DNA of 64,000 bases, taken from Streptomyces tuirus (lineage in GTDB: Bacteria; Actinomycetota; Actinomycetes; Streptomycetales; Streptomycetaceae). Numbering within the stretch: position 1 is the first letter of the stretch; every line of letters begins with the position of its first letter. The position numbers and the translations under genes are program-made. The notes beneath the pieces are model-generated. The model saw only the letters and a list, made by a program, of their open reading frames with translations, ran no database searches and was not told the origin of the DNA. Shown here in pieces: positions 1-8,730 of the stretch. Where the stretch lies: positions 744,001 through 808,000 of the forward strand of contig JAGTPG010000002.1 in the NCBI GenBank assembly GCA_018195615.1, read 5' to 3'.

Positions 1-290
1 CCGAGCAGATCGAGCACTTCGGTCGTGGTGCCGGAGCGGGTGAGGGCGACGACCCGGTCGTACACCCGGCCGTGCGGGAACTCCGAGGCGGCGAAGGCGT
101 CGGTCTCGCCCTGGCCCGCGCTCTCGCGCAGGGCCGCGGCGGCCTGAGCCATGAAGTACGAGGTGCCGCAGCCGATGATCGCGACCCGCTCCCCCGGCGC
201 CGGCAGCGCCTTCGCCCACCGCTCCGCCTCCGCCGCGGCGCGTGTCCAGCACTCGGGCTGGCTGGTCAGCTCATCCTCGACATGCGTCAT
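1..290 (-). CDS. SIS domain sugar-phosphate protein (partial, 5' end only)
   Basis: The minus strand encodes 96 residues from an ATG (MTHVEDELTS...) and then runs off the left edge. It contains the start of a SIS sugar-isomerase fold: GCGTSYFMA, the phosphosugar-binding Gly/Ser loop, and TRSGTTTEV, the second Ser/Thr-rich loop. Proteins of this type (AgaS-like, or the isomerase half of glucosamine-6-phosphate synthase) act in the cytoplasm on amino-sugar phosphates as isomerases or deaminases. The gene is divergent from a DeoR-type regulator across a 119-bp gap, a common pairing in Streptomyces amino-sugar metabolism. The missing C-terminus prevents choosing between deaminase and isomerase. 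Confidence 0.85.
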   Translation of the reverse strand, partial: MTHVEDELTSQPECWTRAAAEAERWAKALPAPGERVAIIGCGTSYFMAQAAAALRESAGQGETDAFAASEFPHGRVYDRVVALTRSGTTTEVLDLL

Positions 291-409
291 GCCGCACCCT
301 CCGCTCTGATTGTTCCTGCAAGATAGCGCCAGCTTTCGAGCATCATCAAGCATGCGGCCGGGTCGAGTGCGCTAGGGTCGCCCGAAGATCGAGACATGGA
401 GGGGTGCGG

Positions 410-1189
410 ATGTCGCGCGACGCCCGCTGGAAGGCGCTGCTGGAACTGCTCGTGGAGCGCGGCCGGCTGGACGTCGAGGAGGCGGCCGCGGAACTCGGTG
501 TGTCGGCGGCGACGATCCGCCGGGACTTCGACCGGCTGGCCGAGCAGCAGATGCTGGTGCGCACGCGGGGCGGAGCGGTGGTGCACGGCGTGTCGTACGA
601 GCTGCCGCTGCGCTACAAGACGGCCCGCCACGCCTCGGAGAAGCAGCGCATCGCGAAGGCGGTGGCCGACCTGGTCGCGCCCGGTGAGGCCGTCGGGCTG
701 ACCGGTGGTACCACCACCACCGAGGTGGCGCGGGCCCTGGCCGTGCGCGGGGACCTGGCCTCGGGATCGCCCGCGCTGACGGTGGTGACGAACGCGCTGA
801 ACATCGCCAACGAGCTGGCGGTACGGCCGCAGTTCAAGATCGTGCTGACCGGCGGGGTGGCCCGGGCCCAGTCGTACGAGCTGGTCGGGCCGCTCGCGGA
901 CGGGGTGCTGGGGCAGATCACCGTCGACGTGGCGGTGCTGGGCGTCGTCGCCTTCGACGTCACGCACGGTGCCGCGGCACACGACGAGGCGGAGGCCGCG
1001 ATCAACCGGCTGCTGTGCGAGCGGGCGGAGCGCGTGGTGGTGGCCGCCGATTCCAGCAAGCTGGGGCAGCGTGCGTTCGCCCGGATCTGCGCGGCCGAGG
1101 CGGTGGACACACTGGTCACGGACACGGCGGCGGACGCGGAGACGGTGCGGGGGTTCGAGGAGGCCGGGCTGCGGGTCGTCACGGTCTGA
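410..1189 (+). CDS. DeoR/GlpR family transcriptional regulator
   Basis: A 259-residue protein. The N-terminal DeoR winged helix covers roughly residues 5-57, with the recognition helix in SAATIRRDFDRL followed by the typical wing RTRGGAV. The C-terminal DeoRC sensor domain has the GGTTTTEVARAL and VLTGG loops that bind a sugar phosphate and resemble an ISOCOT fold. The start is the ATG preceded by GGAGG at 398-402; an upstream in-frame extension lacks regulator similarity. Being divergent from the SIS gene, it probably represses that gene and itself, with an amino-sugar phosphate as inducer. That role is inferred from position and family. The length is normal for the family. Confidence 0.9.
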   Translation: MSRDARWKALLELLVERGRLDVEEAAAELGVSAATIRRDFDRLAEQQMLVRTRGGAVVHGVSYELPLRYKTARHASEKQRIAKAVADLVAPGEAVGLTGGTTTTEVARALAVRGDLASGSPALTVVTNALNIANELAVRPQFKIVLTGGVARAQSYELVGPLADGVLGQITVDVAVLGVVAFDVTHGAAAHDEAEAAINRLLCERAERVVVAADSSKLGQRAFARICAAEAVDTLVTDTAADAETVRGFEEAGLRVVTV

Positions 1190-1211
1190 CAGCGGCGGTC
1201 CGCGGGCGGCT

Positions 1212-1228
1212 CCAGGGGGTACCCCTGG
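1212..1228. terminator. Short G/C hairpin after deoR
   Basis: CCAGGGG and CCCCTGG form a 7-bp stem with a GTA loop, 23 bp after the regulator stop. There is no T run, as is usual for Streptomyces terminators. It superficially resembles a copper box but has GGGG before CCCC, the opposite order to the CsoR-type sites near 4.2 kb. Confidence 0.4.
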
Positions 1229-1347
1229 TCCAGCCGAGCGAGAGTCCGGGTGAGCGTGCTCTCGGCCTGCCGGTGCGCGGCACAGGCGGGACCTCGCGGA
1301 CACGCCCTAGGCTGGGGCTGAGGCGCCTAGGGGCCAGGGAGGCTGTC

Positions 1348-3183
1348 ATGGGCGGAACGGCACAGGACCGGGGCGTGGCCGGCGGCCGGCGGTATCTCCC
1401 GATCGCCGAGCACGGACTGATCGGTGATCTGCGCAGCGTGGCCCTGGTGGGGACCGACGGCACGATCGACTGGTACTGCTGCCCGGCCTTCGACGCGCCG
1501 AGCGTGTTCGCCTCGATCCTGGACGCGGAGCGGGGCGGCTGCTTCGAGCTGGCGGCGAGCGTGCCGGCGCGGACCAAGCAGTTCTACTTCCCCGACACCA
1601 ACGTCCTGATCACCCGGTTCTTCACCGAGGACGGCGTGGGCGAGGTGCAGGACTTCATGCCGGTCGACGGCGCGTCGGCGGAGGCCGATCGGCACCGGCT
1701 GATCCGCCGGGTGGTGTGTGTGCGCGGCTCGATCCCCTTCCGCACACGCGTCGCCCCCCGGTTCGACTACGGCACCCGGCCGCACACCGTCCGGCTGGCC
1801 GGTGACACGGCGCTCTTCGAGGCCGAGGGGCTGGCGCTCGCGCTGACGGCGACCGTGCCGCTGGAGACGGACGGGCCGGACGCACGCGGCGACTTCAAGC
1901 TCTCCGAGGGCGAGTCGGCGGTGTTCGCGCTGGACAAGGTCGGCGGTGATGTACTGCCCCGCCGCTGCGCCCGCACCGAGGCGGAGGAGCAGTTCACGGC
2001 GACGGTTGCGTACTGGCGGCGCTGGCTGTCGGCCTCCCGGTACAAGGGGCGCTGGCGGGAGATGGTGCACCGCTCGGCCCTGACGCTGAAGCTGCTCACC
2101 TACGCGCCGACCGGGGCGATCGTGGCCGCGCCGACGACGAGTCTGCCCGAGCAGCTCGGCGGCGAACGCAACTGGGACTACCGGTACGTGTGGGTGCGCG
2201 ATGCGGCGTTCTGCGTCTACGCCTTGCTGCGGCTGGGCTTCAGCGACGAGGCCGAGGCGTTCATGGACTTCGTGACCCGGCACATCAGCCCGGGCGACGG
2301 CAAGCCCTCCGGCCCGCTGCAGATCATGTACGGCATCGACGGGCGCACCGAGCTGCCCGAACGGGAACTGGACCATCTGGAGGGCCACCAGGGCTCGGCC
2401 CCGGTCCGGGTCGGCAACGCGGCGGCGGACCAGCTCCAGCTCGACATCTACGGCGCGCTGATCGACTCCATCTACCTCTACGACAAGTGGGCCAAGCCCA
2501 TCTCCAGCGACCAGTGGGACGACGTGTGCGCGCTGGTGGACTGGGTGTGCGCGCACTGGGACCAGCCCGACGAGGGGATCTGGGAGACCCGGGGCGGGCG
2601 CAAGAACTTCCTGTACTCGCGGCTGATGTGCTGGGTGGCGATCGAGCGGGCCATCCGGATGGCGCACCGGCGCGGCCTGCCCGCCGACCTGCCGCGCTGG
2701 CGGGAGTGCCGCGACACGATCTACCGGCGGATCATGAAACGCGGCTGGTCCGAGGCGCGCCGGGCCTTCGTCCAGTACGAGGACGGCGATGTGCTGGACG
2801 CGGCCGTGCTGATGATGCCGCTGACGAAGTTCATCGCCCCGACCGATCCCAAGTGGCTGTCGACGCTGGACGTGCTGACCGAGGAGCTGGTGTCCGACTC
2901 GCTCGTCTACCGCTACGACCCGCAGGCCAGCCCGGACGGGCTGCGCGGTGACGAGGGCACGTTCTCCATCTGCTCGTTCTGGTACGTCGAGGCCATGGTG
3001 CACGCCGGCCGGATCGACGAGGCGCGCCTGGCCTTCGAGAAGATGCTGACGTACGCCAACCATCTCGGCCTGTACGCCGAGGAGATCAGCTGCGCCGGGG
3101 AGCAGCAGGGGAACTTCCCTCAGGCGTTCACGCACCTCGCGCTCATCAGCGCGGCCTTCAACCTGGACCGGGCGCTCGGCTGA
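1348..3183 (+). CDS. Glycoside hydrolase family 15 protein (glucoamylase/trehalase-like)
   Basis: A 611-residue cytoplasmic protein without a signal peptide. The N-terminal beta domain opens with IGDLRSVALVGTDGTIDWYC, typical of actinobacterial GH15 proteins. The (alpha/alpha)6 catalytic domain carries WDYRYVWVRDAAF near residue 280, QLDIYGALID, DEGTFSICSFW, and the closing EEIS...GEQQGNFPQAFTHLALI, which includes the second catalytic acid region. Family members hydrolyse terminal alpha-glucosidic bonds; the actinobacterial branch includes alpha,alpha-trehalases and glucoamylase-like enzymes. Trehalose or short maltodextrins are therefore the likely substrates, but this is not decided by sequence alone. 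The ATG follows AGGGAGG by about five bases. The gene ends three bases before a convergent gene. Confidence 0.88.
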   Translation: MGGTAQDRGVAGGRRYLPIAEHGLIGDLRSVALVGTDGTIDWYCCPAFDAPSVFASILDAERGGCFELAASVPARTKQFYFPDTNVLITRFFTEDGVGEVQDFMPVDGASAEADRHRLIRRVVCVRGSIPFRTRVAPRFDYGTRPHTVRLAGDTALFEAEGLALALTATVPLETDGPDARGDFKLSEGESAVFALDKVGGDVLPRRCARTEAEEQFTATVAYWRRWLSASRYKGRWREMVHRSALTLKLLTYAPTGAIVAAPTTSLPEQLGGERNWDYRYVWVRDAAFCVYALLRLGFSDEAEAFMDFVTRHISPGDGKPSGPLQIMYGIDGRTELPERELDHLEGHQGSAPVRVGNAAADQLQLDIYGALIDSIYLYDKWAKPISSDQWDDVCALVDWVCAHWDQPDEGIWETRGGRKNFLYSRLMCWVAIERAIRMAHRRGLPADLPRWRECRDTIYRRIMKRGWSEARRAFVQYEDGDVLDAAVLMMPLTKFIAPTDPKWLSTLDVLTEELVSDSLVYRYDPQASPDGLRGDEGTFSICSFWYVEAMVHAGRIDEARLAFEKMLTYANHLGLYAEEISCAGEQQGNFPQAFTHLALISAAFNLDRALG

Positions 3184-3186
3184 CGC

Positions 3187-4149
3187 TCAGTGCCCGTGAC
3201 CGTCGTCCGAGTGCCCCTGGGGGGTACCCGGTTCGGCGGTGGTCGCCTCGCCGGCCCGGACGGTGAAGGCCGCAGTGTGGACCTTTCCGTCGTGCTTGAA
3301 GTCGAGGAACAGGCGGTAGGAACCGGCGCTGGGGGCTGTGGCCGTGAAGGAGATGTCCGGGCCGGGCCTGGTCTTTCCGTCACCGGGTTCGCCGTTCGGA
3401 TGGACGTGGAGGTAGGCGAGGTCGCCGGAGCGCAGGGCCACCAGGTGGCCGTAGGCACCGAGGTAGGGCTGGAGGTCGGTGACCGGCTTGCCGGCCCGGG
3501 AGACCTTCAGTTCCAGTTCGCTCGCCTTGCCCGGGCGCAGGGCGCCGGCCAGCTCGACCTCGTAGCCGTTGGTCTCGGCCGTGGTGCTCGCCGGCGGGAG
3601 TTCCTCCGGCCGGTACGGGCCCGAGGCGGCGAGGTCCGCGCCGAGGGTGAGGTTGCGGGCGTCCTTGCCGGCCGGGGTGAAGTCGGCGAAGACGCGGTAG
3701 CCGCCCGCGCGGGGCAGGTCGACGGGGGTGCTCCAGGTTCCGTCGGCGGCGCGGGTGGGGTGCAGGTGACGGTAGGTGGCCAGGTCGCGTGAGGCCACGA
3801 TGAGGTGGAGTTCCTTGTCGTGTTCGCGCTCGTAGGCGGTGACGGCCCGGCCGCCTGCGTCCCGGACCGTGAAGCGCAGGTCGGCGCGCTGCCCGGCGCT
3901 GACGCGCGGGGTCTCGAGGTCGAGGGTGTAGCCGTCCTCGGAGATCTGCAGTCCGCCGGCCGGAGGCGTCTGGTGTCCGGCGTGGCCGCCGCTGCGCTCC
4001 GGCCGCGGTGCGGTTCGCGTGTGGTCGTCCTCGTGCTTCGGCGAACTGTCGGCGACAACGGGTTCGATGCCCTGGCCGACGCCGTAGGCCGTGCCGAAGG
4101 TCGCGGCCAGGACGGCCGCGAAGGTCGTGATCTTGAGTCCGGTACGCAT
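3187..4149 (-). CDS. Secreted or membrane-anchored His-rich protein, copper-associated
   Basis: A 320-residue protein of no recognised enzymatic family. An N-terminal hydrophobic segment (about residues 5-28, TFAAVLAATFGTAYGV) acts as a signal or anchor. A His/Asp-rich stretch follows (HEDDHTRTAP, GGHAGHQ). The rest looks like two repeated beta-sandwich units with HLHPTRAADGTW and YLHVHPNGEPGDG, and the tail ends HSDDGHGH. Clustered His residues suggest extracytoplasmic metal binding. It is divergent from copZ-copA, and CsoR-type operators lie in the shared gap, so copper induction is likely. I chose the ATG just before the hydrophobic segment; an upstream in-frame start would overlap an operator. 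Its function is inferred, and it could be a copper buffer or a delivery protein. Confidence 0.72.
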   Translation of the reverse strand: MRTGLKITTFAAVLAATFGTAYGVGQGIEPVVADSSPKHEDDHTRTAPRPERSGGHAGHQTPPAGGLQISEDGYTLDLETPRVSAGQRADLRFTVRDAGGRAVTAYEREHDKELHLIVASRDLATYRHLHPTRAADGTWSTPVDLPRAGGYRVFADFTPAGKDARNLTLGADLAASGPYRPEELPPASTTAETNGYEVELAGALRPGKASELELKVSRAGKPVTDLQPYLGAYGHLVALRSGDLAYLHVHPNGEPGDGKTRPGPDISFTATAPSAGSYRLFLDFKHDGKVHTAAFTVRAGEATTAEPGTPQGHSDDGHGH

Positions 4150-4214
4150 GGCGGCGTCTCCTCGAAGGACCGGGCCTCCCGCTCTGATGTGGGGGCCCTC
4201 CACGCACTTCACGA

Positions 4215-4229
4215 TACCCCCAGGGGGTA
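4215..4229. promoter_or_regulatory. CsoR-type copper operator (site 1)
   Basis: TACCCCCAGGGGGTA is a near-perfect inverted repeat matching the CsoR pattern of C-rich then G-rich arms bounded by TA. It lies 66 bp upstream of the minus-strand His-rich gene. Confidence 0.75.
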
Positions 4230-4260
4230 CCGAGTCAAGTTGTTCCGACGCTTGCGTTCG

Positions 4261-4277
4261 ATACCCCTCAGGGGTAT
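4261..4277. promoter_or_regulatory. CsoR-type copper operator (site 2)
   Basis: ATACCCC-TCA-GGGGTAT has perfect 7-bp arms, the best of the three copper boxes here. It sits midway in the divergent gap and could control both directions. The csoR gene itself is not in the window. Confidence 0.82.
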
Positions 4278-4296
4278 ACAGGAACTCGGCGAGGGT

Positions 4297-4313
4297 ATAC
4301 CCCCTCCCCGTAT
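4297..4313. promoter_or_regulatory. Degenerate CsoR-type half site (site 3)
   Basis: ATACCCCC followed by a poorly matched right arm (TCCCCGTAT), about 35 bp before copZ. It keeps the outer ATAC/GTAT bases but lacks the G run, so binding may be weak. Confidence 0.45.
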
Positions 4314-4346
4314 TCGACGATCAGGACCGCTCACAGGAGGCCCACC

Positions 4347-4559
4347 ATGCCCGCCACCACCTACGCCGTCTCCGGAATGTCCTGCGGCCACTGCGAGACC
4401 ACGCTGACCCGGGCCATCGGCGAGCTGGACGGCGTCAGCGGTGTCGAGGTCGACCTCGACACGGGTCAGGTCACCGTCACCAGTGCCGCCGAGCCCGACG
4501 ACGCCGTGATCGCGGCGACCGTCGACGAGGCCGGCTACGAGCTGACCGGACGGGTGTGA
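4347..4559 (+). CDS. copZ: Copper chaperone CopZ (HMA domain)
   Basis: A 70-residue single heavy-metal-associated domain with the copper-binding motif GMSCGHC near residues 10-16 and a ferredoxin-like beta-alpha-beta pattern ending in YELTGRV. It carries Cu(I) in the cytoplasm to the P-type ATPase encoded immediately downstream (three-base gap). AGGAGG precedes the ATG by about eight bases. The gene is the first of a two-gene operon behind the CsoR-type operators. The length is normal for the family. Confidence 0.95.
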   Translation: MPATTYAVSGMSCGHCETTLTRAIGELDGVSGVEVDLDTGQVTVTSAAEPDDAVIAATVDEAGYELTGRV

Positions 4560-4562
4560 ACC

Positions 4563-6815
4563 ATGACCACCACCACGACCGCTGCCGGCGCCGAAGTCGA
4601 ACTCGCCATCGGCGGGATGACCTGCGCCTCGTGCGCGGCGCGCATCGAGAAGAAGCTCAACCGCATGGACGGGGTGAGCGCCTCCGTCAACTACGCCACC
4701 GAGAAGGCGAAGGTCAGCTACTCCGGCGACGTCTCCGTCGGCGATCTCATCGCCACCGTCGAGGCGACCGGGTACACCGCCCGGGAACCCGCACCCCCCG
4801 CCGAGCAGAAGGAACAGGACCGGCCGGCCGACGAACTCCGCCCGCTGAGGCAGCGACTGGTCACGGCCGTGGTGCTGGCGGTTCCCGTCGTGGCCATGGC
4901 CATGATCCCGGCGCTGCAGTTCGAGTACTGGCAGTGGCTGTCGCTGACGCTGGCGGCGCCCGTCGTGACGTATGCGGCGTGGCCCTTCCACAAGGCGGCG
5001 TTCACCAACGCCCGGCACGGCGCCGCCACCATGGACACGCTGATCTCGGTGGGCACCTCGGCCGCGTTCCTGTGGTCGCTCTGGGCGCTGTTCTTCGGCA
5101 CCGCGGGCACACCGGGCATGACGCACCCCTTCGAGCTGACCATCGAGCGCACGGACGGCGCCGGGAACATCTACCTGGAGGCGGCCGCGGGTGTGACCGC
5201 CTTCATCCTGGCCGGGCGGTACTTCGAGGCCCGGGCGAAGCGCAAGGCCGGTGCGGCGCTGCGGGCGCTGCTGGAGCTGGGCGCGAAGGACGTCACCGTG
5301 CTGCGCGCCGACGGCCGTGAACAGACCGTTGTGATGGAGGAGTTGAGGGTCGGCGACCGCTTCCTGGTCCGGCCCGGCGAGAAGATCGCCACCGACGGGA
5401 CGGTCGAGGAGGGCTCCTCCGCCGTGGACGCCTCGATGCTCACCGGCGAGTCCGTGCCCGTGGAGGTGGGCGCAGGGGACGCCGTCACGGGCGCCACGAT
5501 CAACGTCGGCGGGCGGCTCGTCGTGCGCGCCACGCGGATCGGCGCCGACACGCAGCTGGCCCGGATGGCCCGGCTGGTGGAGGACGCGCAGAACGGCAAG
5601 GCCGCGGCGCAGCGGCTGGCGGACCGGATCTCCGCCGTGTTCGTGCCGGTCGTGATCACTCTCGCCCTGGGCACGCTGGGGTTCTGGCTCGGCAACGGTG
5701 TGGGACTGACGGCCGCCTTCACCGCCGCGGTCGCCGTCCTCGTCATCGCCTGCCCGTGCGCCCTCGGTCTGGCCACGCCGACCGCGCTGATGGTGGGCAC
5801 CGGTCGGGGCGCCCAGCTCGGCATCCTCATCAAGGGCCCGGAGGTGCTGGAGTCCACGCGCCGGGTCGACACCGTCGTCCTCGACAAGACCGGCACCGTC
5901 ACCACCGGCCGGATGACCCTGCTGGCCGTGCACACCGCCGACGGCACCGACGAGGCCGAAGTGCTGCGGCTGGCGGGGGCGTTGGAGCACTCCTCCGAGC
6001 ACCCGATCGCCCGTGCCGTCGCCGACGGCGCGCTGGAGAAGCTGGGCTCGCTGCCCACCCCGGAAGACTTCGCCAACGTTCCCGGACTCGGCGTCCAGGG
6101 CGTCGTCGACGGCCACGCGGTGCTGGTCGGCCGGGAGCGGCTGCTGGCGGACTGGGCGATGGAGCTGCCGGAGGGCCTGGCCCGGGCCAGGGCGGCGGCC
6201 GAGGACGCCGGGCGCACCGCCGTCGCGGTCGCCTGGGACGGCGAGGCGCGTGCGGTGCTGGAGGTCGCCGACGCGGTGAAGGAGACCAGCCCCGAGGCGA
6301 TCCGGCGGCTGCGCGCCCTCGGACTGACCCCGATCCTGCTGACCGGCGACAACGAGGCGGTGGCCCGGTCCGTCGCCCGCGAGGTCGGCATCGCGCCGGA
6401 GGACGTCGTCGCCGAGGTCCTCCCGCAGGACAAGGTCGAGGTCGTCAAGCGGCTGCAGGCCCAGGGCCGCTCGGTCGCCATGGTCGGTGACGGCGTCAAC
6501 GACGCGGCGGCCCTCGCCCAGGCCGACCTCGGTCTGGCCATGGGCACCGGCACGGACGCCGCGATCGAGGCCGGCGACCTGACTCTCGTACGGGGCGATC
6601 TGCGGGCCGCGGCGGACGCCATCCGGCTCTCCCGCCGCACCCTGGGCACCATCCGCTCGAACCTGTTCTGGGCCTTCGCCTACAACGTGGCGGCCCTGCC
6701 GCTGGCCGCGGCCGGACTGCTCACCCCGATGATCGCCGGGGCGGCCATGGCCTTCTCCTCGGTCTTCGTCGTCGGCAACTCGCTGCGGCTGCGTACCTTC
6801 CGGGCCGCCGGCTGA
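4563..6815 (+). CDS. copA: Copper-translocating P1B-type ATPase CopA
   Basis: A 750-residue protein with all family hallmarks. The N-terminal HMA domain has GMTCASC (Cys21, Cys24). The actuator domain has [10 protein letters not shown] near residue 292. CPC lies in a membrane helix near residue 397, the phosphorylation loop DKTGTVTTG has its aspartate near residue 441, SEHPIARAV (the HP nucleotide-binding motif) is near 478, and [10 protein letters not shown] is near 642. The CPC motif with a GMxCxxC domain indicates Cu(I) export driven by ATP across the plasma membrane. It is co-transcribed with copZ, and copper control through the upstream boxes is likely. The sequence reads intact from the ATG. 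Confidence 0.96.
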   Translation: MTTTTTAAGAEVELAIGGMTCASCAARIEKKLNRMDGVSASVNYATEKAKVSYSGDVSVGDLIATVEATGYTAREPAPPAEQKEQDRPADELRPLRQRLVTAVVLAVPVVAMAMIPALQFEYWQWLSLTLAAPVVTYAAWPFHKAAFTNARHGAATMDTLISVGTSAAFLWSLWALFFGTAGTPGMTHPFELTIERTDGAGNIYLEAAAGVTAFILAGRYFEARAKRKAGAALRALLELGAKDVTVLRADGREQTVVMEELRVGDRFLVRPGEKIATDGTVEEGSSAVDASMLTGESVPVEVGAGDAVTGATINVGGRLVVRATRIGADTQLARMARLVEDAQNGKAAAQRLADRISAVFVPVVITLALGTLGFWLGNGVGLTAAFTAAVAVLVIACPCALGLATPTALMVGTGRGAQLGILIKGPEVLESTRRVDTVVLDKTGTVTTGRMTLLAVHTADGTDEAEVLRLAGALEHSSEHPIARAVADGALEKLGSLPTPEDFANVPGLGVQGVVDGHAVLVGRERLLADWAMELPEGLARARAAAEDAGRTAVAVAWDGEARAVLEVADAVKETSPEAIRRLRALGLTPILLTGDNEAVARSVAREVGIAPEDVVAEVLPQDKVEVVKRLQAQGRSVAMVGDGVNDAAALAQADLGLAMGTGTDAAIEAGDLTLVRGDLRAAADAIRLSRRTLGTIRSNLFWAFAYNVAALPLAAAGLLTPMIAGAAMAFSSVFVVGNSLRLRTFRAAG

Positions 6816-6827
6816 AGCGGTGGCGGG

Positions 6828-7483
6828 TCAGCGGCGGTGCCACACCAGCGTGTAGCGCCAGAACAGACGGCGGCGCGGGCGGGCGCCGGGCAGGACGGCA
6901 CGGGCCTCGCGGACGATCTCGGGGAAGGTCATGTCCGCGGGCTCGTGCGGGCGGTCATCGAGACCGGGCGGGGCGCCGGGCGGCCCCGGTTCTTCAGCAG
7001 CGCCATGACGATGTTGAGCGGGACCGACGCGACACCGAGCAGGTGGTCTCCGGGCGTCCGCTCCCGGCAGACCCCGACGATCACCAGCCTGCCGCCGGGG
7101 GCCAGACGGTCACGGAACGCCTCCAGGGCCTCGGTGAACGGAAGATGGTGCAGCACGGCGACGCAGGTGATGACGTCGTACGACTCATCCGGAAGGCCGC
7201 CCGGCGCGTCGGCCACCGAGTACGTCACCGGGGCCGCCGCCGGGGTCAGCTCCCGCGCCCGGGCCGTGATCGCCGGGTCGGCGTCGACCCCGTGCACCCG
7301 GTCGGCCCGGGTGGCCAGCAGCCGGGCCAGGTCGCCGCTGCCGCAGCCCACATCGAGGGCGCTCCCCGTCCGTCCTGGGAGCTGCCGCAGGACCCAGGGG
7401 TGGAAGTGGGCGTTGTGATCCCAGGGGTGGGCGGCATGGAAACGGTCGAGTGCGTGCAGGACTCGTGTGAGCGGGGGCGCCAT
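6828..7483 (-). CDS. Class I SAM-dependent methyltransferase (frameshift near 3' end)
   Basis: The Rossmann-fold SAM-binding glycine loop LDVGCGSGDLA lies near residue 42, followed by GVDADP (acidic loop), ADAPGG and HHLPFTEALE, all usual for ubiquinone/menaquinone-type methyltransferases. The substrate is unknown. Reading frame one stops prematurely at 6929. Shifting one base within the G/C-rich run around 6965-6985 lets the frame continue through MTFPEIVREARAVLPGA and RRRLFWRYTLVWHRR to the stop at 6828-6830, a typical C-terminus for this group. The restored length is 218 residues. The gene stands alone, running towards copA. Confidence 0.8.
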
Positions 7484-7648
7484 GCCCTCAGTTCAGCAGA
7501 CGCGCGCACACGGACGCCGTGGCCCGGCTCACCAGGATGGCCGACGGCCGCCTGGGCACTCGGGGAGGTACCGGCCCGCGGGGGCGCCGAGCGTGCGCCC
7601 GGCGTGTGCCGGTACCTTGCTGGGGAAGGCCACTGCGGGGAGAAGCAC

Positions 7649-8349
7649 ATGACCGATCCGACGACCACAGACGCCGACGCCCCCCGTCCGCTCCCGGGGA
7701 CGGACGGTCCACGGGCGGACGCGCCCGGCTCCTGACCGCCGTACTCAGCGATCTCAGGGCCGTGGACGGCGCCCTGTACGCGGCGGTGGCCGCCACCCCC
7801 ACGCCCACCCTCGACCGGACGCTGCGGCATCTGTCCCACGCGGCCGACCACTCCAAGATCTCGTTCGGCATCGCCGCCGCCCTGGCGCTGGCGGGTAAGC
7901 GCCCGCGCCGGGCCGCGATCGCCGGCGTCGGAGCGATCGCCGTGGCGTCGGCCTCCGCCAATCTGCTCGGCAAGCGTCTGGTGCGCCGGGCCCGGCCGGA
8001 CCGGGAGGCGGCCCGGGTGACGGTGGACCGGCACGTGCCCATGCCGACCTCGGCTTCCTTCCCGTCCGGGCACACCGCGTCGGCGGTCGCCTTCGCCACC
8101 GCCGTCGGCGTGGTCCTGCCCCCCGCGGCGGTGCCGCTCGGTGCGCTGGCGAGTGCCGTCGGCTACTCCCGCATCCACACGGGGGTGCACTACCCGGGCG
8201 ACGTGGCCGCGGGCGCGGTCCTCGGCATCGCGAGCGCCGCGGCGGCCCTGGCGGCAGCAGCGGCCACCCCCTCGGCACGGACCCAGGCGCTCCTCACGGC
8301 GGCCCGTACGTGGCCGCGGATCAGCATCGGCGACCTGGTGCGCGGCTGA
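7649..8349 (+). CDS. PAP2-family membrane phosphatase (frameshift near 5' end)
   Basis: The body encodes an integral-membrane type 2 phosphatidic acid phosphatase. It shows KRLVRRARPDR (K-x6-RP motif 1), FPSGHTASAVAFATAVG (PSGH motif 2) and GYSRIHTGVHYPGD (SR-x5-H-x3-D motif 3). Such enzymes dephosphorylate lipid phosphates or undecaprenyl pyrophosphate at the membrane. A good start, ATG with GGGGAGAAG upstream, is in another frame (MTDPTTTDADAP). Adding one C to the six-C run at 7680-7685 joins the two frames and gives 233 residues. Without that repair only a non-canonical start would serve the catalytic frame. Confidence 0.8.
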
Positions 8350-8404
8350 GCCCGAACGCGATCGGGCGTGGAGCCTCAGCCCCACGCCCGGAAGTGACGA
8401 GCCC

Positions 8405-8656
8405 TCAGCCGAAGGCCTTCACGGCCTGGTAGTACGTCCAGGCCGTGCTGTCGCACCCGCTCTTGGTGCCGCCCGGGTAGGCGGCGCAGATCCGCTCGAG
8501 GTCCTCGTAGAAGGCGCTGTCGAGAGGGGACTTGTCGGCGCTGTACGTGCCAGCGGCCTTGTAGCTTCGGTAGCCGAAGTCGTGCCGGGCGCAAGACATC
8601 GAGAAGGGGAAGCCGAACGGGTTGTCCGGCGAGGAGGAGCAGGAGCCGGTCGACAC
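8405..8656 (-). pseudogene. Phospholipase A2 remnant (C-terminal half)
   Basis: The readable part, about 83 residues, is the catalytic core of a Streptomyces-type secreted phospholipase A2: SPDNPFGFPFS, then CARHDFGYRSYKAAG with the His-Asp catalytic pair, then DSAFYEDLERIC and STAWTYYQAVKAFG at the C-terminus. Intact family members have a signal peptide and about 60 further residues before this point. Those are absent: upstream DNA switches to a strong hairpin at 8659-8685 and then the end of the next gene. No signal peptide can be found in any frame. It is most likely an N-terminally deleted, non-secreted remnant. Confidence 0.75.
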
Positions 8657-8658
8657 TC

Positions 8659-8685
8659 GCGGTGGTGGCGGTGCGCCACCACCGC
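8659..8685. terminator. Perfect 12-bp hairpin
   Basis: GCGGTGGTGGCG and CGCCACCACCGC are exact complements separated by GTG. The structure sits in the short gap between the YesL-like gene stop (8731) and the phospholipase remnant. It is probably the terminator of the seven-gene operon to its right. Confidence 0.65.
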
Positions 8686-8730
8686 AGGGTGCTCACACCT
8701 GATGTGTCTCAATGGCCCCTTGATTCTTGG

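Noticed and set aside
1212..1228. A possible extra copper box
   Set aside because: The order is GGGG then CCCC, opposite to the CsoR-type sites, and it follows a stop codon, so a terminator fits better.
4209..6116. A long minus-strand frame opposite copA
   Set aside because: Shadow of copA; repetitive Gly/Arg/His content and no family features.
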